The notes under the pieces: model-generated
The model's input: the letters and a program-made list of their open reading frames with translations, nothing else
Database searches by the model: none
Told to the model about the DNA's origin: nothing
NCBI GenBank assembly: GCA_026389895.1
Contig: JAPLGZ010000835.1
Span: 1-42,966 of the forward strand
Reading direction: 5' to 3'
DNA length: 42,966 nucleotides
Origin: Chloroflexota bacterium
GTDB taxonomy: Bacteria > Chloroflexota > Anaerolineae > Caldilineales > Caldilineaceae
Made by a program: the position numbers and the translations under genes
Shown: one piece after another, positions 7,360-16,198 of the stretch
How positions within the stretch are numbered: position 1 is the first letter of the stretch
Layout of the letters: every line of letters begins with the position of its first letter

Positions 7360-10233
7360 TCAGTACAAACCGAGCTCCTCGGCGCGGCGGGTGGCGGCGC
7401 GCCGATCATTCACCCCAAGCTTGTTGTAAATGTTTTTGGTGTGCGTGCGCATGGTGTTCAGGGAGACCATGAGTCTGCGGGCAATTTCCGGGCCGTTCAA
7501 TTCGGTGCCGAGCAGTTTGAGCACTTCAAGTTCACGGTCGCTCAGTGGCTCGACCAACGACGCAGGGCGAAGAACGAAGGAAGCAGGCGAAGGTTCCGGC
7601 GTTGGTCCTCCGTCCATCGTAGCATCTTCAAAGGCAGCCAGCAACTTCTTGATATAGCCGGACCTGATTCTATCGGCCAGCATCCCTTGCGCAGCGGCAG
7701 CCAAGAGGCGCGCCATCGGCAACCCTTCATCCACAAAGAGGCGGACGTAACCCTCCGGCTCGGCCAGGGTCAAGGCGCGTTTCAGCGGTGCGAGCGCAAA
7801 GGGGAGATTGCCCTGCGCCTCGTGAGCGAGCGCCTGCAGCACCAGGATTTCGAGCACACTGCCTGTCCTCCCGCCGGCTTCAGCCGCTGGCAAGAGTCGA
7901 GCTAGTAATTTCATGGCGGCGTGAATTGAACCATCTGTCTGGTCGCGTTGATGCTGGGCGATAAGCACCCTCGCGAGGGTGATATGTTCAAACTCGCGCA
8001 AAAAGCTGAGTTCGTCGTCAACCGACAAACCCTGTTCCTGCGCCCAACGCAGGGCTTCGCTCAACCGGCCCTGCGCCACCCACACCCGCGCTTTCAAGGC
8101 GGCGAGGGGGCGCAAGTCGGGTACGGGCGTCCTGCGGTGGTGGCGTTCTGCCGCATCGATCCGGTCGAGCGCACCGCTCAAGTCGCCCTCGGCCTCTTTG
8201 AAGCGCGCTTGGGTGCGATACAAACGATAGCGCCAATCCGGCAACCCAGCTTGATCGCCCAGTTCCTCGCTGTGTAACAGGTGCTGGATGGCGACTTCCT
8301 GATTCCCCTGCTCATGGTATAACTCGCTCAACCCCAAATAAAGGTTAGCCGTGCCCCGGATCAACGGTTCGCCCTGGGCGAGTACAAGTTGCAATGCCTT
8401 GGCATAGCACTCGATGGCCTCACGGAGACGACCTTGCACCGTCCTGATATCGGCCAGGCCAGAGGTGACACTGGTGGCGAAATGTAGGTTGCCGATCTTC
8501 TGAAAACCAGTCATGGCAGCAGCCAGCGCGTGGTAGGCCGCCTCTAGATCGCCGCTGGCCCACTGGGCGAGACCGAGGAGCGCAGCCGCCGGTCCGCGCC
8601 GGAGATAATCGCCCTCGGGTAAGAGATTGAGCGCCCGGCGACCATACTTTACAGAGCCAGGGAGATCACCGCTCGCTTGGGCAATGTAGGCACGAGCCGT
8701 GGCGATCGACGCAGGTAGATTCCGAAACTGCTCTTCGTCCACAATAACCGGATAGCCCCTGGGCGCGGCAACTATCTGGGCCGAAGGGGCGCCCGGTTGC
8801 GCAGGCCGCGCGGCCTCAGGGTCAAGCCCAGCGTCCAGCCATCGTTCGGCATCCTCAAACCGAGCCGCGGCGGCCTCTAGATCGCCACCATTTAGCAACG
8901 CCCAGGCATAGGCAACGCTGAGGACGGGCCTGGTGCGGATCAACTCGTCGGGGAGCGCCCCCGCCCAGCCCAGCCATGTGGCAGTCTGGAAACGTCCATC
9001 CATGGCCGGCCAAGCCTGTTCGATCAGGCCCGCCGCACACGCAAAATCCTTGGCCGCCAACGCGTGACGAATCGCATCGGCGGGCAAACCATTGGCCGCA
9101 TACCACGCGCTGGCCCGCTGATGCAGGATCGGGACTTGGGCGGGCTGTTCCTGCAACGCATGGGCGGCAAGCACATCGGCAAAGAGGTGGTGGTAACGAA
9201 ACCAGTGACGTGTATCATCCAGCGGCACGACAAATAGATTACCGCGCTCCAGGGCATCCAACAGCACCAGGCCATCGTTCTGGCCTGTGACGGCATCGCA
9301 CAGCCCGCCACTCAACCGGTCAAGCATGGCGGTCTGGAGTAAGAAGCTTCGCACCCGTTCGGGCTGACGCTGGAGGACCTCTTCGACCAGATAATCCACG
9401 ATGTACCGATTGTCACCGGCGAAAGCCTTTACGAAGTGGGCAACGCCAGGCGTTCCCTGCTTCGACGTGAGCGACTCGACTGAGCTCGCCGAAATCTCAG
9501 CCGAACTGACACGCCCTTGCATCGAGAGCGCCGCCAATTGGAGACCGGCAATCCAGCCCTCGGTGCGCGCCTCCAAGATGGTCACTTCCGCCGACGAGAG
9601 GCCTAGTCCCATCACCTGGTTCAGAAATCCGGCGGCTTCGGCCGGCGTAAAACGCAAATCGGTGGCCCGCAGTTCGGTCATTTGGCCGCGGGCGCGTAAA
9701 CGGGCCAGCGGGAGCTGTGGATCCTCACGGGTGGTGATGACCAGATGCATCTGCGGCGGCAGGTGCTCGAGCAGAAAGGCAAGGGCCTGATCAACGGGTT
9801 TGGCATCAATGACATGGTAGTCGTCTAGCACGAGCAAAAAATTATCGGGAATGGCAGTAATTTCATTGAGCAGAATCGTCAGTGCCGTTTCGGTTGGCAG
9901 TTGAGGGGATTGGCGCAGGCCCATGATGCCTGCACCAATCTGCGGCGTAACCTTCTGCAATGTCGCAACGAGGTAAGCCAGAAAGCGTGCCGGATCATTA
10001 TCCCCTTCGTCCAGTGACAGCCAGGCCACAGCGGGCGAGGGAGTTGATTCTTGTCTAAACGTTTGAATCCATTCGCTGACCAGGCTGGTTTTACCGAAAC
10101 CAGCTGGGGCCGAGATAAGCGTCAGCTTACGGTGCAGACCCTCACTCAGGCGGTCAATCAAGCGCGGCCGCAGGACGACTTTCGGCCGCGGTGAGGGAAC
10201 ATACAGTTTAGTGGCTAAAATTGACGTAGACAT
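7360..10233 (-). CDS. MalT-like LuxR-family transcriptional regulator (STAND ATPase)
   Basis: A 957-residue regulator with the MalT layout. It starts MSTSILATKLYVPSPRPK, typical of the family, then a STAND ATPase with Walker A SAPAGFGKTS (about 41-50) and Walker B FLLVLDDYHVID. A long TPR-like helical region follows, then a C-terminal LuxR helix-turn-helix (LSDRELEVLKLLGTELNGPEIARRL, VSLNTMRTHTKNIYNKLGV). Such proteins bind a small inducer through the TPR region, hydrolyse ATP and activate transcription as oligomers; the inducer here is unknown. The open frame runs on to 10419, but that extension covers the promoter repeat and a terminator hairpin, so ATG at 10231-10233 is taken although no clear Shine-Dalgarno precedes it. 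Between 7227 and 7359 only a short palindrome (CTGTTTAAACAG) was noticed. Confidence 0.9.
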   Translation of the reverse strand: MSTSILATKLYVPSPRPKVVLRPRLIDRLSEGLHRKLTLISAPAGFGKTSLVSEWIQTFRQESTPSPAVAWLSLDEGDNDPARFLAYLVATLQKVTPQIGAGIMGLRQSPQLPTETALTILLNEITAIPDNFLLVLDDYHVIDAKPVDQALAFLLEHLPPQMHLVITTREDPQLPLARLRARGQMTELRATDLRFTPAEAAGFLNQVMGLGLSSAEVTILEARTEGWIAGLQLAALSMQGRVSSAEISASSVESLTSKQGTPGVAHFVKAFAGDNRYIVDYLVEEVLQRQPERVRSFLLQTAMLDRLSGGLCDAVTGQNDGLVLLDALERGNLFVVPLDDTRHWFRYHHLFADVLAAHALQEQPAQVPILHQRASAWYAANGLPADAIRHALAAKDFACAAGLIEQAWPAMDGRFQTATWLGWAGALPDELIRTRPVLSVAYAWALLNGGDLEAAAARFEDAERWLDAGLDPEAARPAQPGAPSAQIVAAPRGYPVIVDEEQFRNLPASIATARAYIAQASGDLPGSVKYGRRALNLLPEGDYLRRGPAAALLGLAQWASGDLEAAYHALAAAMTGFQKIGNLHFATSVTSGLADIRTVQGRLREAIECYAKALQLVLAQGEPLIRGTANLYLGLSELYHEQGNQEVAIQHLLHSEELGDQAGLPDWRYRLYRTQARFKEAEGDLSGALDRIDAAERHHRRTPVPDLRPLAALKARVWVAQGRLSEALRWAQEQGLSVDDELSFLREFEHITLARVLIAQHQRDQTDGSIHAAMKLLARLLPAAEAGGRTGSVLEILVLQALAHEAQGNLPFALAPLKRALTLAEPEGYVRLFVDEGLPMARLLAAAAQGMLADRIRSGYIKKLLAAFEDATMDGGPTPEPSPASFVLRPASLVEPLSDRELEVLKLLGTELNGPEIARRLMVSLNTMRTHTKNIYNKLGVNDRRAATRRAEELGLY

Positions 10234-10281
10234 AGAGCAAGCATTGTCCCAGAGTCTGTGCAGTTCTGAAGCCTGGCGAAC

Positions 10282-10340
10282 AAAATAGAAGCTGCTCATC
10301 AGTCTAAGACTTAGCGAGCGTTTTGGCAACATTTTTTTGT
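10282..10340 (-). promoter_or_regulatory. Promoter repeat copy 2 (TTGCCA-17-TAGACT) upstream of the MalT-like regulator
   Basis: The minus strand has TTGCCA (10324-10329) and TAGACT (10301-10306) with a 17-base spacer, about 65 bp before the regulator's ATG. It is an ungapped match (about 50 of 59 bases) to 1365-1423 ahead of the ABC exporter. The two genes may share a regulator or the same sigma factor. Confidence 0.65.
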
Positions 10341-10356
10341 TTAGGAGAGGGGAACG

Positions 10357-10415
10357 AAAGCGAACAGGGAGGGTGTAACGGCGTGGTATGCCGTTACACC
10401 CTCCCTGTTCGCTTT
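10357..10415. terminator. Very long perfect hairpin between the globin gene and the MalT-like regulator
   Basis: Arms at 10357-10382 and 10390-10415 pair over 26 bp with no mismatch around a 7-base loop. It lies 54 bp past the stop of the globin gene at 10470 and just before the regulator's promoter. The probable role is to end the globin transcript. No strong T tract follows on the minus strand. Confidence 0.65.
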
Positions 10416-10469
10416 GCAAACGTCACGATTATTTTCGTGCGAAGAATAGTATGCAGCTATTTGGATAGC

Positions 10470-10898
10470 TTAGTGGCTATAAGCGAGGGCAACTTTAGAA
10501 GCAGCCTCTTTGGTCAATTTGACGAGCAGATCAAAGGCAGCACTCCAGGCAGCTTGTACTTCTGGGGTAAATTCATCCCCTAGTTCCTGCGCCAATGTGC
10601 GAACCAAAGCCTTGCACAGGGCCTGGTACTGCTCATCTTGCATCCCATAACCAAGATGGCGGCGGCCTAATTGATCAGTAATTACCACGGTCATTTCTGG
10701 ACGAACCAGACCAGTCGCCAGCATGCGCAAGATATGCATGAAATGAGCATTCTGCGTACCCATAAAGCCCTTGAAGAGCGGATAAAGCTTTGGATCCAAT
10801 TCGCGCAGGCGTATATAGAAAATATCATCCATCGTGTGGGCAATTGGATGTAGCCGCGCGAAGCTCTTTTGTACAAGTTCGATCTGTTCACTATCCAT
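10470..10898 (-). CDS. Single-domain globin (bacterial haemoglobin)
   Basis: A 142-residue globin of the classical three-over-three type. MDSEQIELVQKSFARLHP is the usual A-helix start, LYPLFKGF carries the CD1 phenylalanine, and the probable proximal histidine is in RRHLGYG, followed by DEQYQALCKALVRTL and EVQAAWSAAFDLLVKL. It lacks the FAD/NAD reductase domain of flavohaemoglobins, so it would need a separate reductase for nitric oxide or oxygen chemistry. ATG at 10896-10898 is chosen because GGAAG precedes it and family members start at this point; an ATG at 10916 would add MEKEVE. A second, globin-ankyrin gene lies on the same strand about 3.2 kb downstream. Confidence 0.88.
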   Translation of the reverse strand: MDSEQIELVQKSFARLHPIAHTMDDIFYIRLRELDPKLYPLFKGFMGTQNAHFMHILRMLATGLVRPEMTVVITDQLGRRHLGYGMQDEQYQALCKALVRTLAQELGDEFTPEVQAAWSAAFDLLVKLTKEAASKVALAYSH

Positions 10899-11072
10899 TT
10901 CAACTTCCTTTTCCATGCCTTATCATTGCTTGGTACTTGCACAAGCGACCAAACATAGACAATTCTCTCATGTTTATCTAATTTGTCTATTAAACCTTAG
11001 TACTACTCTCCAATGTTTATACCGTGCATAGGTTAAATTTAGGTACTAGCTTCGCTTACAAAACGCTTTCAA

Positions 11073-11138
11073 TTGGCCTTCGGGTCCGCGTCAAGGCCAT
11101 TTTTGTGGTGATCGACGCCAGTGGCAGGCGATCACCAC
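11073..11138. other. Structured intergenic segment with two hairpins
   Basis: TGGCCTT (11074-11080) pairs with AAGGCCA (11093-11099). GTGGTGATCG (11105-11114) pairs perfectly with CGATCACCAC (11129-11138). Together with the terminator hairpin at 11210-11256, which has a plus-strand T tract, this could be a small plus-strand RNA, but no convincing promoter was found. The 10899-11282 gap otherwise holds the globin promoter region and nothing that looks coding. Confidence 0.3.
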
Positions 11139-11209
11139 CCAGTTAAGGTAACCGTAGATCACGGAATTTGCTATAAAAGGATTGATTTTTGCGCCTTGTC
11201 GTTGCGAGG

Positions 11210-11262
11210 AAAGACCCAACCGCCCACCATTCGAAATGGTAGGCGGTTGGGTCTTTTTTAAT
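11210..11262. terminator. Strong terminator hairpin after the 1572-residue exported protein gene
   Basis: Arms at 11210-11231 and 11235-11256 pair over 22 bp with one C/A mismatch and a 3-base loop (CGA). The better T tract (TCTTTTTTAATTTT) follows on the plus strand; the minus strand has a weaker TCTTT. It lies 21 bp past the stop of the gene at 11283. Confidence 0.8.
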
Positions 11263-11282
11263 TTTCCCTGCAGGGGAGGGGT

Positions 11283-14200
11283 CTAGCCTTGCACCAGCGG
11301 CAGATAGATCCCATACCCAAAGATCGTAAACATCTGCGGGTCGGAGACGCCGCCGCCAGGGGGCGGATTGAGCACACTCAAAGCGCCGGTTCCGTCTGCG
11401 GCGACATCAGTGGCCAGTAAAGTCACTTCAAGTTGGGTGCTATCGATGAACTTGGAGGGGCGGAGCACACCATTCCAATAGACCTGCGAACCCGGCATAA
11501 AATTACTGCCTACCACCGTTACCACCACGGGAACGCTGACGGCGCCATGCGCCAACGTATTGGCCGGCGCGATCTGGGTTAAGGCGGGCGCTGGGTTTTG
11601 GGCTGGTGCTACGACGGTGAAGTTGAGCACGTTGGACGAACCACCGCCCGGCGCGGGATTGACAACACTGAGGCCGCCACTGCCCACCACGCCCACATCC
11701 CCCGCCGTCAACGTGACCTCCAGTGCTTGGTCGTTGATGAATTTTGTCGCCCGCGGCGCACCATTCCAAGCCGCTTGCGCGCCTTCGATAAAATTGGCCC
11801 CGGTGATCTTCACAACGAACGAAGTAGCGGCGGCACCTTGCGTCACCAACATCGCCGGCTGTAATTGGGTCAAGGATGGCGCCGGATTCTGACCGGCTTC
11901 CAACACCGTGAATAAGACCGCATTGGACGATCCACCGCCCGGCGTGGGATTAAAGACGGTGATCCCAGCCGGCTGATTGGCATCAACGGACGCGGCGTTC
12001 ACTTCATTATCGTCGGCCAGCAGTGCCGCGGCCACGGCCACATCCGCCGCGCCAATCGTGGCCTGCAACTCGCTGGGGCTGACAAACTGCGTGGGCCGGT
12101 CGGCGCCATTCATCCGCACCGTCGCCCCTGGCACAAAATTAGCCCCATGAACACTCAGGGTAAACTGTTGCACATCCGACGGCACCGACTGAGGGTTAAT
12201 AAAGTCAATCGAAGGCAAGGGATTATCACCGGGCGCGCTGATGGTGAAGGCCACTTGATTATTGGAATCACCGCCACCAGGGGCCGGATTGATCACTTTG
12301 ATCGGAGCTACACCCGCCGCGCCGACATCGGCGGCGGCGATCTCGGCGTGTAGTTCACCAGGGCTGACAAATGTGGTTGGGCGGGCGCTGCCATTCCATT
12401 GCACCTGTGAGCCGCCCACAAAATTCTTGCCTTTGATCACTAACGTGAAATTGTTTGCGCCTTGCGGCACAGAGGCAGGCAACAACGTGTCGATCGTCGC
12501 TTTGGGATTGGCAACGGCGAAGGCCACCACCGCGTCGTCGATGCCAGACACCGCATAGACAGTCGAGCCATCGGGACTGACAACAACCTCGTTGGCGCCG
12601 TTGAGCGCGGGCAACCCTGTATTGGCATCACGATGGAACGCTTCAACAAAGTCGACCAAGCCAGTGGTCGGGTCACGGTCAAACACCCCTAGCGCCTGAT
12701 CGTTGAGGGCGGTTGTGAACAGGTGATTGCCATCTGGGCTGATCACCACACCGGTTGTGCCGCCCAAGCCATCAAAATTAGCCACGCCATCCTTGTAGGT
12801 TTTGAGATAACCCAAGGCGCCCGTGAGTAAATTCCGCTTAAAGACGACGAGCGAATTGTCATGCAGCCCAGCGACATAGAGATAATTGCCATCGCCACTC
12901 ACCGTCACCGCATGGGCGCCGGCCAGCCCATCCATAAAACGCGGCTGCGGAAACAAGGTGATTAATTGACCTTCGCGCCAGGTTTGCACATGCGTAAGCG
13001 AACCATCGGTCGCATTACGGCTATAGGTGGCCAACGTGCCGCTCATGTTACTGGTATAGCTAACGACATAGACATTTTTGCCATCGGGGCTGACCGTCAC
13101 ACCGTGGGCGCCATTCAAATCGGGAATCGAGGTGATCACGTCCTCAAAACCGACGAAATCATCGTTGTCGCGGCTAAAGGTGACGAGCGCATCTTCATCT
13201 ACACTGGCAACATAGATGTTTTTACCATCAGGGCTGACCGCGACCCCGTGCGCACCAGTAAGACCTTTGACGATGGCATTATTGGTGTAGGCATCCTTTA
13301 GGGTAAGCTGGCCGCTGTTTTTGTCGCGATCATAGATCACAAAGCTGTTGGCGCTACTGGCGGTCACATAGACTTGTTTACCATCGGGGCTGACCACCAC
13401 TTTGCGCGCGCCTTTGACTTCGTTGCTGGCATAGGTGTTGACGAGGGTCAACTGGCCGTTGACCAAATCGCGATTAAAATAGCTTACGCTGCCCGCATAA
13501 TAGCTGGTGACATAGACTTGTCGGCTATCGGGGCTAACCGTCACGCCATAAGCGCCGTCCAAACTGTTGACGCTTACGCCTGGCGCACTCAAGAAAGGCG
13601 TCGGTATGGGGCTGCCGGCGCAAGTCAGATCAAAGCTGACGGCTGGGTTGTTGGGGTCATCCGTTGTCAAGTTGAGCGTGGCGGTGCGGATACCCAAGGC
13701 GGCAGGCGTACAACGGACAGTGACAATCGCACCGGCGGCGTTGCCATCTGTCACCACGGCCGGCAGCCCGCTCATCACCTGAAAATCACCGGGGTTCAGC
13801 CCATTAATCGCTTGAAAGTTGACATGCAAACTGGTGTTGCCAATTTCATAAATTTTCAAGGATTGGTCCATTGGCGTGTTGATAATGCCGCTGCCAAAAT
13901 CCAGCGGGCCTGGCTTGAGCGGCGTGGAACTGAACCCTGGCGTCTGGGCCACAGTGCCATGACAGATCAGATCATAATCGACCTTCAAGTGAAAAGGATC
14001 GTCAGTCACCAATGTCAGTGAGGCCGTGCGCAGCCCTTCGGCACTGGGTGTGCAGCGTAAAGTCACGTTTTGCGCGGGGGCGCCATTGGGGATGATCATG
14101 GGAAAGCTAGTCAAAATCTGAAAGTCAGCGGCGTTCGGTCCGTCCAGGGCAACGGATTGGACAGCCAAAGGCAGTTTGCCCGTTTCAAAGACACTAAAAC

Positions 14201-16001
14201 CGGCATCAATCGACGTATTGATCAAGGCATTGCCAAAGTCGATCGGGCCAGGCTGGGCCGGATCAGCGCCAAAGCCGGGTAGCCCGCGCCCTGTCTCCAC
14301 CGCACCAATGTCACAGATCGCCAGCCCATCATTGTTGCTGTCTTTGGGGCGCTCGCTGCCCGTCTGATCCTCTTTGTTGACCGGCACAGCCTCGCACACA
14401 GCGTTGTCACCCGCATCAACGGCTGGACTTTCATCCTTGGGCGACATGGTCAGCAGATTAGGGAAATTGGGGCCGGGTTTGGGCAGATCGAGTTTCGGGT
14501 CAATGGTTTGAATGGTCGCCCCGCAACTGGCGCCGGGATTCTGCAGATTATGGCCGTTGTCCGTCACCGGCTTGAGACCAGCACAATTCTCACCCACACC
14601 AATCGCACCCTGCTCGACAATGGTGTTCCAGAGCGCCACCGCTTCTTCGTTATAGATCGCGCCGCCAATTTGGGCGCTGTTGCTGGACAAGGTGACGTTG
14701 CGCAACTCAATCATCGAATCTGAGCTGACAGGATACGGATTGTCGATATTGGCGAGTGCGCCCCCTTTGCCGTCCACCGTGAGATTGGCAAAAAACGTGG
14801 TATTGGTCACCTTGAGCAGCGCCGCTTTATTATTGAGAATCGCGCCGCCCAGGCCATCCTTCGTGGCAATGTTGGCGTTGAAGGTCGAACGGGTGATATT
14901 CATATCCTCTTCGGTATAAATGGCGCCGCCTTGCCCTTTGGTCGCCAGATCGCCAGAGATATTCCCGTTAAAAAGCGTGTCACTGATAATCGTCGTGGCG
15001 GCGCTCAAATTGTTGTAAATGGCGCCGCCACTACCTTTGGGCGTCAGATTGCCATTAAAGATCGTGCGCACCATGCTAAAGGCACTGTTACTCCCGTTAA
15101 AAATCGCGCCGCCACCTTGGCTATCACCGATGGCGTAGGCGATATTGCCATTGAAGGCCGTGTCGGAAAGTTCAAGCGTCGCGCCTTGATTGACCAGCGC
15201 ACCACCACCCTTGCTGGCAATGTTGCCGCTAAAGTTGGTCAATGACACCTTCAGTTTGTCCGATCCGCTGATCGCAATGGCGCCGCCATAGCCTTTACCG
15301 GGCTCGTCCGTGCCATCCTTTGTGATCCCTAAGGCCTTGTTGCCGCTAAACGTGCTCTGTAAAATATTCAGCGCGCCCGCGGTGGCGATCGCGCCGCCAT
15401 TGCCCTGGGCCTGGTTATCCACCATCGCCACTTGGGTCAAATTGATCGTGGTGTTGCTGTTCTGGCTGAAGATCGCGCCGCCATAGCCACTGCTATAGCC
15501 ATCTTTCAACGTCAGGGCGGTCAGGGTCAAATTGCCGCCATCGGCCAACCAGAAGAGCCGGCTATCATAGGCTTTGTCATCGGGCAATTGGGCCGGTGCA
15601 CCGCTGCCACTGATGGTCACCGGGCCGATGATCAGCACTTCCTTATTGATCATGGGCAACGGATAGCGGTCGGGGGTAATTTTGATCGTGCCACCGGTCG
15701 CGTTGCCGCCAAAGGTGATCGTGGTCGGGCCAGCGTTGGCCGTGCATTCGTGATAAGGCTGCACCGCCAGGCCATTCGTCTGCTGTAAAAAGGCGGCCTC
15801 GAGCGCTTCATACAAACTACACGCGCCATCATTCGCGTCATCGGCCAGGGAAGTGGTCGTAACCACGATGCCGCCCACGGCCTGCACAGGGCGCGCCAAC
15901 GAGGGCAACAGTAAGCTGGCACAAACGAGGAGCAGGCAGAGCAGACCGTTGAGAGGCAGGCTTTGCGCGCGCCGGGTTGAGCAAAATGCGAGAGAAAACA
16001 T
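11283..16001 (-). CDS. Large secreted surface protein: beta-helix, ASH-like domains, lactonase-type beta-propeller, Ig/TIG-like repeats
   Basis: A 1572-residue exported protein with a signal peptide (about 1-42, PLNGLLCLLLVCASLLLPSLARPVQA region). From about 45 to 560 lies a right-handed beta-helix of the 'choice-of-anchor Q' kind, with repeated GGAI(F/Y)N and STFSGN-type rungs. Two ASH/choice-of-anchor D-like domains follow (GPIDFGNALINTS and GPLDFGSGIINTP). Next is a YVTN/lactonase-like propeller with many GVTVSPDGKNVYV-type blades. Four TIG/Ig-like repeats follow, each with an (N/G)FVPGA..(R/Q)(M/W)NG..R core. It ends with YGIYLPLVQG, the same terminal motif seen in other exported proteins here. 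AAGGAG lies 6 bases before the ATG. It probably acts at the cell surface in adhesion or scaffolding; no catalytic residues are evident. Confidence 0.87.
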   Translation of the reverse strand: MFSLAFCSTRRAQSLPLNGLLCLLLVCASLLLPSLARPVQAVGGIVVTTTSLADDANDGACSLYEALEAAFLQQTNGLAVQPYHECTANAGPTTITFGGNATGGTIKITPDRYPLPMINKEVLIIGPVTISGSGAPAQLPDDKAYDSRLFWLADGGNLTLTALTLKDGYSSGYGGAIFSQNSNTTINLTQVAMVDNQAQGNGGAIATAGALNILQSTFSGNKALGITKDGTDEPGKGYGGAIAISGSDKLKVSLTNFSGNIASKGGGALVNQGATLELSDTAFNGNIAYAIGDSQGGGAIFNGSNSAFSMVRTIFNGNLTPKGSGGAIYNNLSAATTIISDTLFNGNISGDLATKGQGGAIYTEEDMNITRSTFNANIATKDGLGGAILNNKAALLKVTNTTFFANLTVDGKGGALANIDNPYPVSSDSMIELRNVTLSSNSAQIGGAIYNEEAVALWNTIVEQGAIGVGENCAGLKPVTDNGHNLQNPGASCGATIQTIDPKLDLPKPGPNFPNLLTMSPKDESPAVDAGDNAVCEAVPVNKEDQTGSERPKDSNNDGLAICDIGAVETGRGLPGFGADPAQPGPIDFGNALINTSIDAGFSVFETGKLPLAVQSVALDGPNAADFQILTSFPMIIPNGAPAQNVTLRCTPSAEGLRTASLTLVTDDPFHLKVDYDLICHGTVAQTPGFSSTPLKPGPLDFGSGIINTPMDQSLKIYEIGNTSLHVNFQAINGLNPGDFQVMSGLPAVVTDGNAAGAIVTVRCTPAALGIRTATLNLTTDDPNNPAVSFDLTCAGSPIPTPFLSAPGVSVNSLDGAYGVTVSPDSRQVYVTSYYAGSVSYFNRDLVNGQLTLVNTYASNEVKGARKVVVSPDGKQVYVTASSANSFVIYDRDKNSGQLTLKDAYTNNAIVKGLTGAHGVAVSPDGKNIYVASVDEDALVTFSRDNDDFVGFEDVITSIPDLNGAHGVTVSPDGKNVYVVSYTSNMSGTLATYSRNATDGSLTHVQTWREGQLITLFPQPRFMDGLAGAHAVTVSGDGNYLYVAGLHDNSLVVFKRNLLTGALGYLKTYKDGVANFDGLGGTTGVVISPDGNHLFTTALNDQALGVFDRDPTTGLVDFVEAFHRDANTGLPALNGANEVVVSPDGSTVYAVSGIDDAVVAFAVANPKATIDTLLPASVPQGANNFTLVIKGKNFVGGSQVQWNGSARPTTFVSPGELHAEIAAADVGAAGVAPIKVINPAPGGGDSNNQVAFTISAPGDNPLPSIDFINPQSVPSDVQQFTLSVHGANFVPGATVRMNGADRPTQFVSPSELQATIGAADVAVAAALLADDNEVNAASVDANQPAGITVFNPTPGGGSSNAVLFTVLEAGQNPAPSLTQLQPAMLVTQGAAATSFVVKITGANFIEGAQAAWNGAPRATKFINDQALEVTLTAGDVGVVGSGGLSVVNPAPGGGSSNVLNFTVVAPAQNPAPALTQIAPANTLAHGAVSVPVVVTVVGSNFMPGSQVYWNGVLRPSKFIDSTQLEVTLLATDVAADGTGALSVLNPPPGGGVSDPQMFTIFGYGIYLPLVQG

Positions 16002-16078
16002 GTGACTCCTTGAATAATCTTGATGAGTGCTCTAGTGACCCGACCCTTTGGCCGGGAACATTAAAATGCTAAATTCTC

Positions 16079-16124
16079 AGTCGCTGAGGCGACTTGCTAT
16101 TGTCAGCACAGGGTTTTAACCCTG
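16079..16124. repeat. Two small perfect hairpins in the leader region of the 1572-residue gene
   Basis: AGTCGC-tgag-GCGACT (16079-16094) and CAGGGTT-tt-AACCCTG (16109-16124) lie between 16002 and 16198, close to a CTAGTGACCCGACCCTTT segment that resembles the arm of the element at 37587. This may be a degraded copy of the composite inverted-repeat family. Confidence 0.4.
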
Positions 16125-16144
16125 CTCGTTTCAGAATAGTGATC

Positions 16145-16194
16145 AATCAACCCGCGTGGAACCATCGAAAGAGATATGCGCGGGTTGATTTTTG
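16145..16194. terminator. Hairpin after the WD40 lipoprotein gene
   Basis: AATCAACCCGCG (16145-16156) pairs perfectly with CGCGGGTTGATT (16179-16190), loop 22 bases. The T run lies on the plus-strand side. It starts 9 bp past the stop codon of the gene at 16199 and so probably ends that transcript. Confidence 0.55.
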
Positions 16195-16198
16195 TCAA

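Noticed and set aside
10234-10419. N-terminal extension of the MalT-like regulator frame
   Set aside because: It translates the promoter repeat and half of the terminator hairpin. Family members start at the MSTSILATKLYVP-like motif.
13374-14021. Plus-strand 215-codon frame opposite the large exported protein
   Set aside because: The periodic composition mirrors the propeller repeats on the other strand. There is no start signal or domain.
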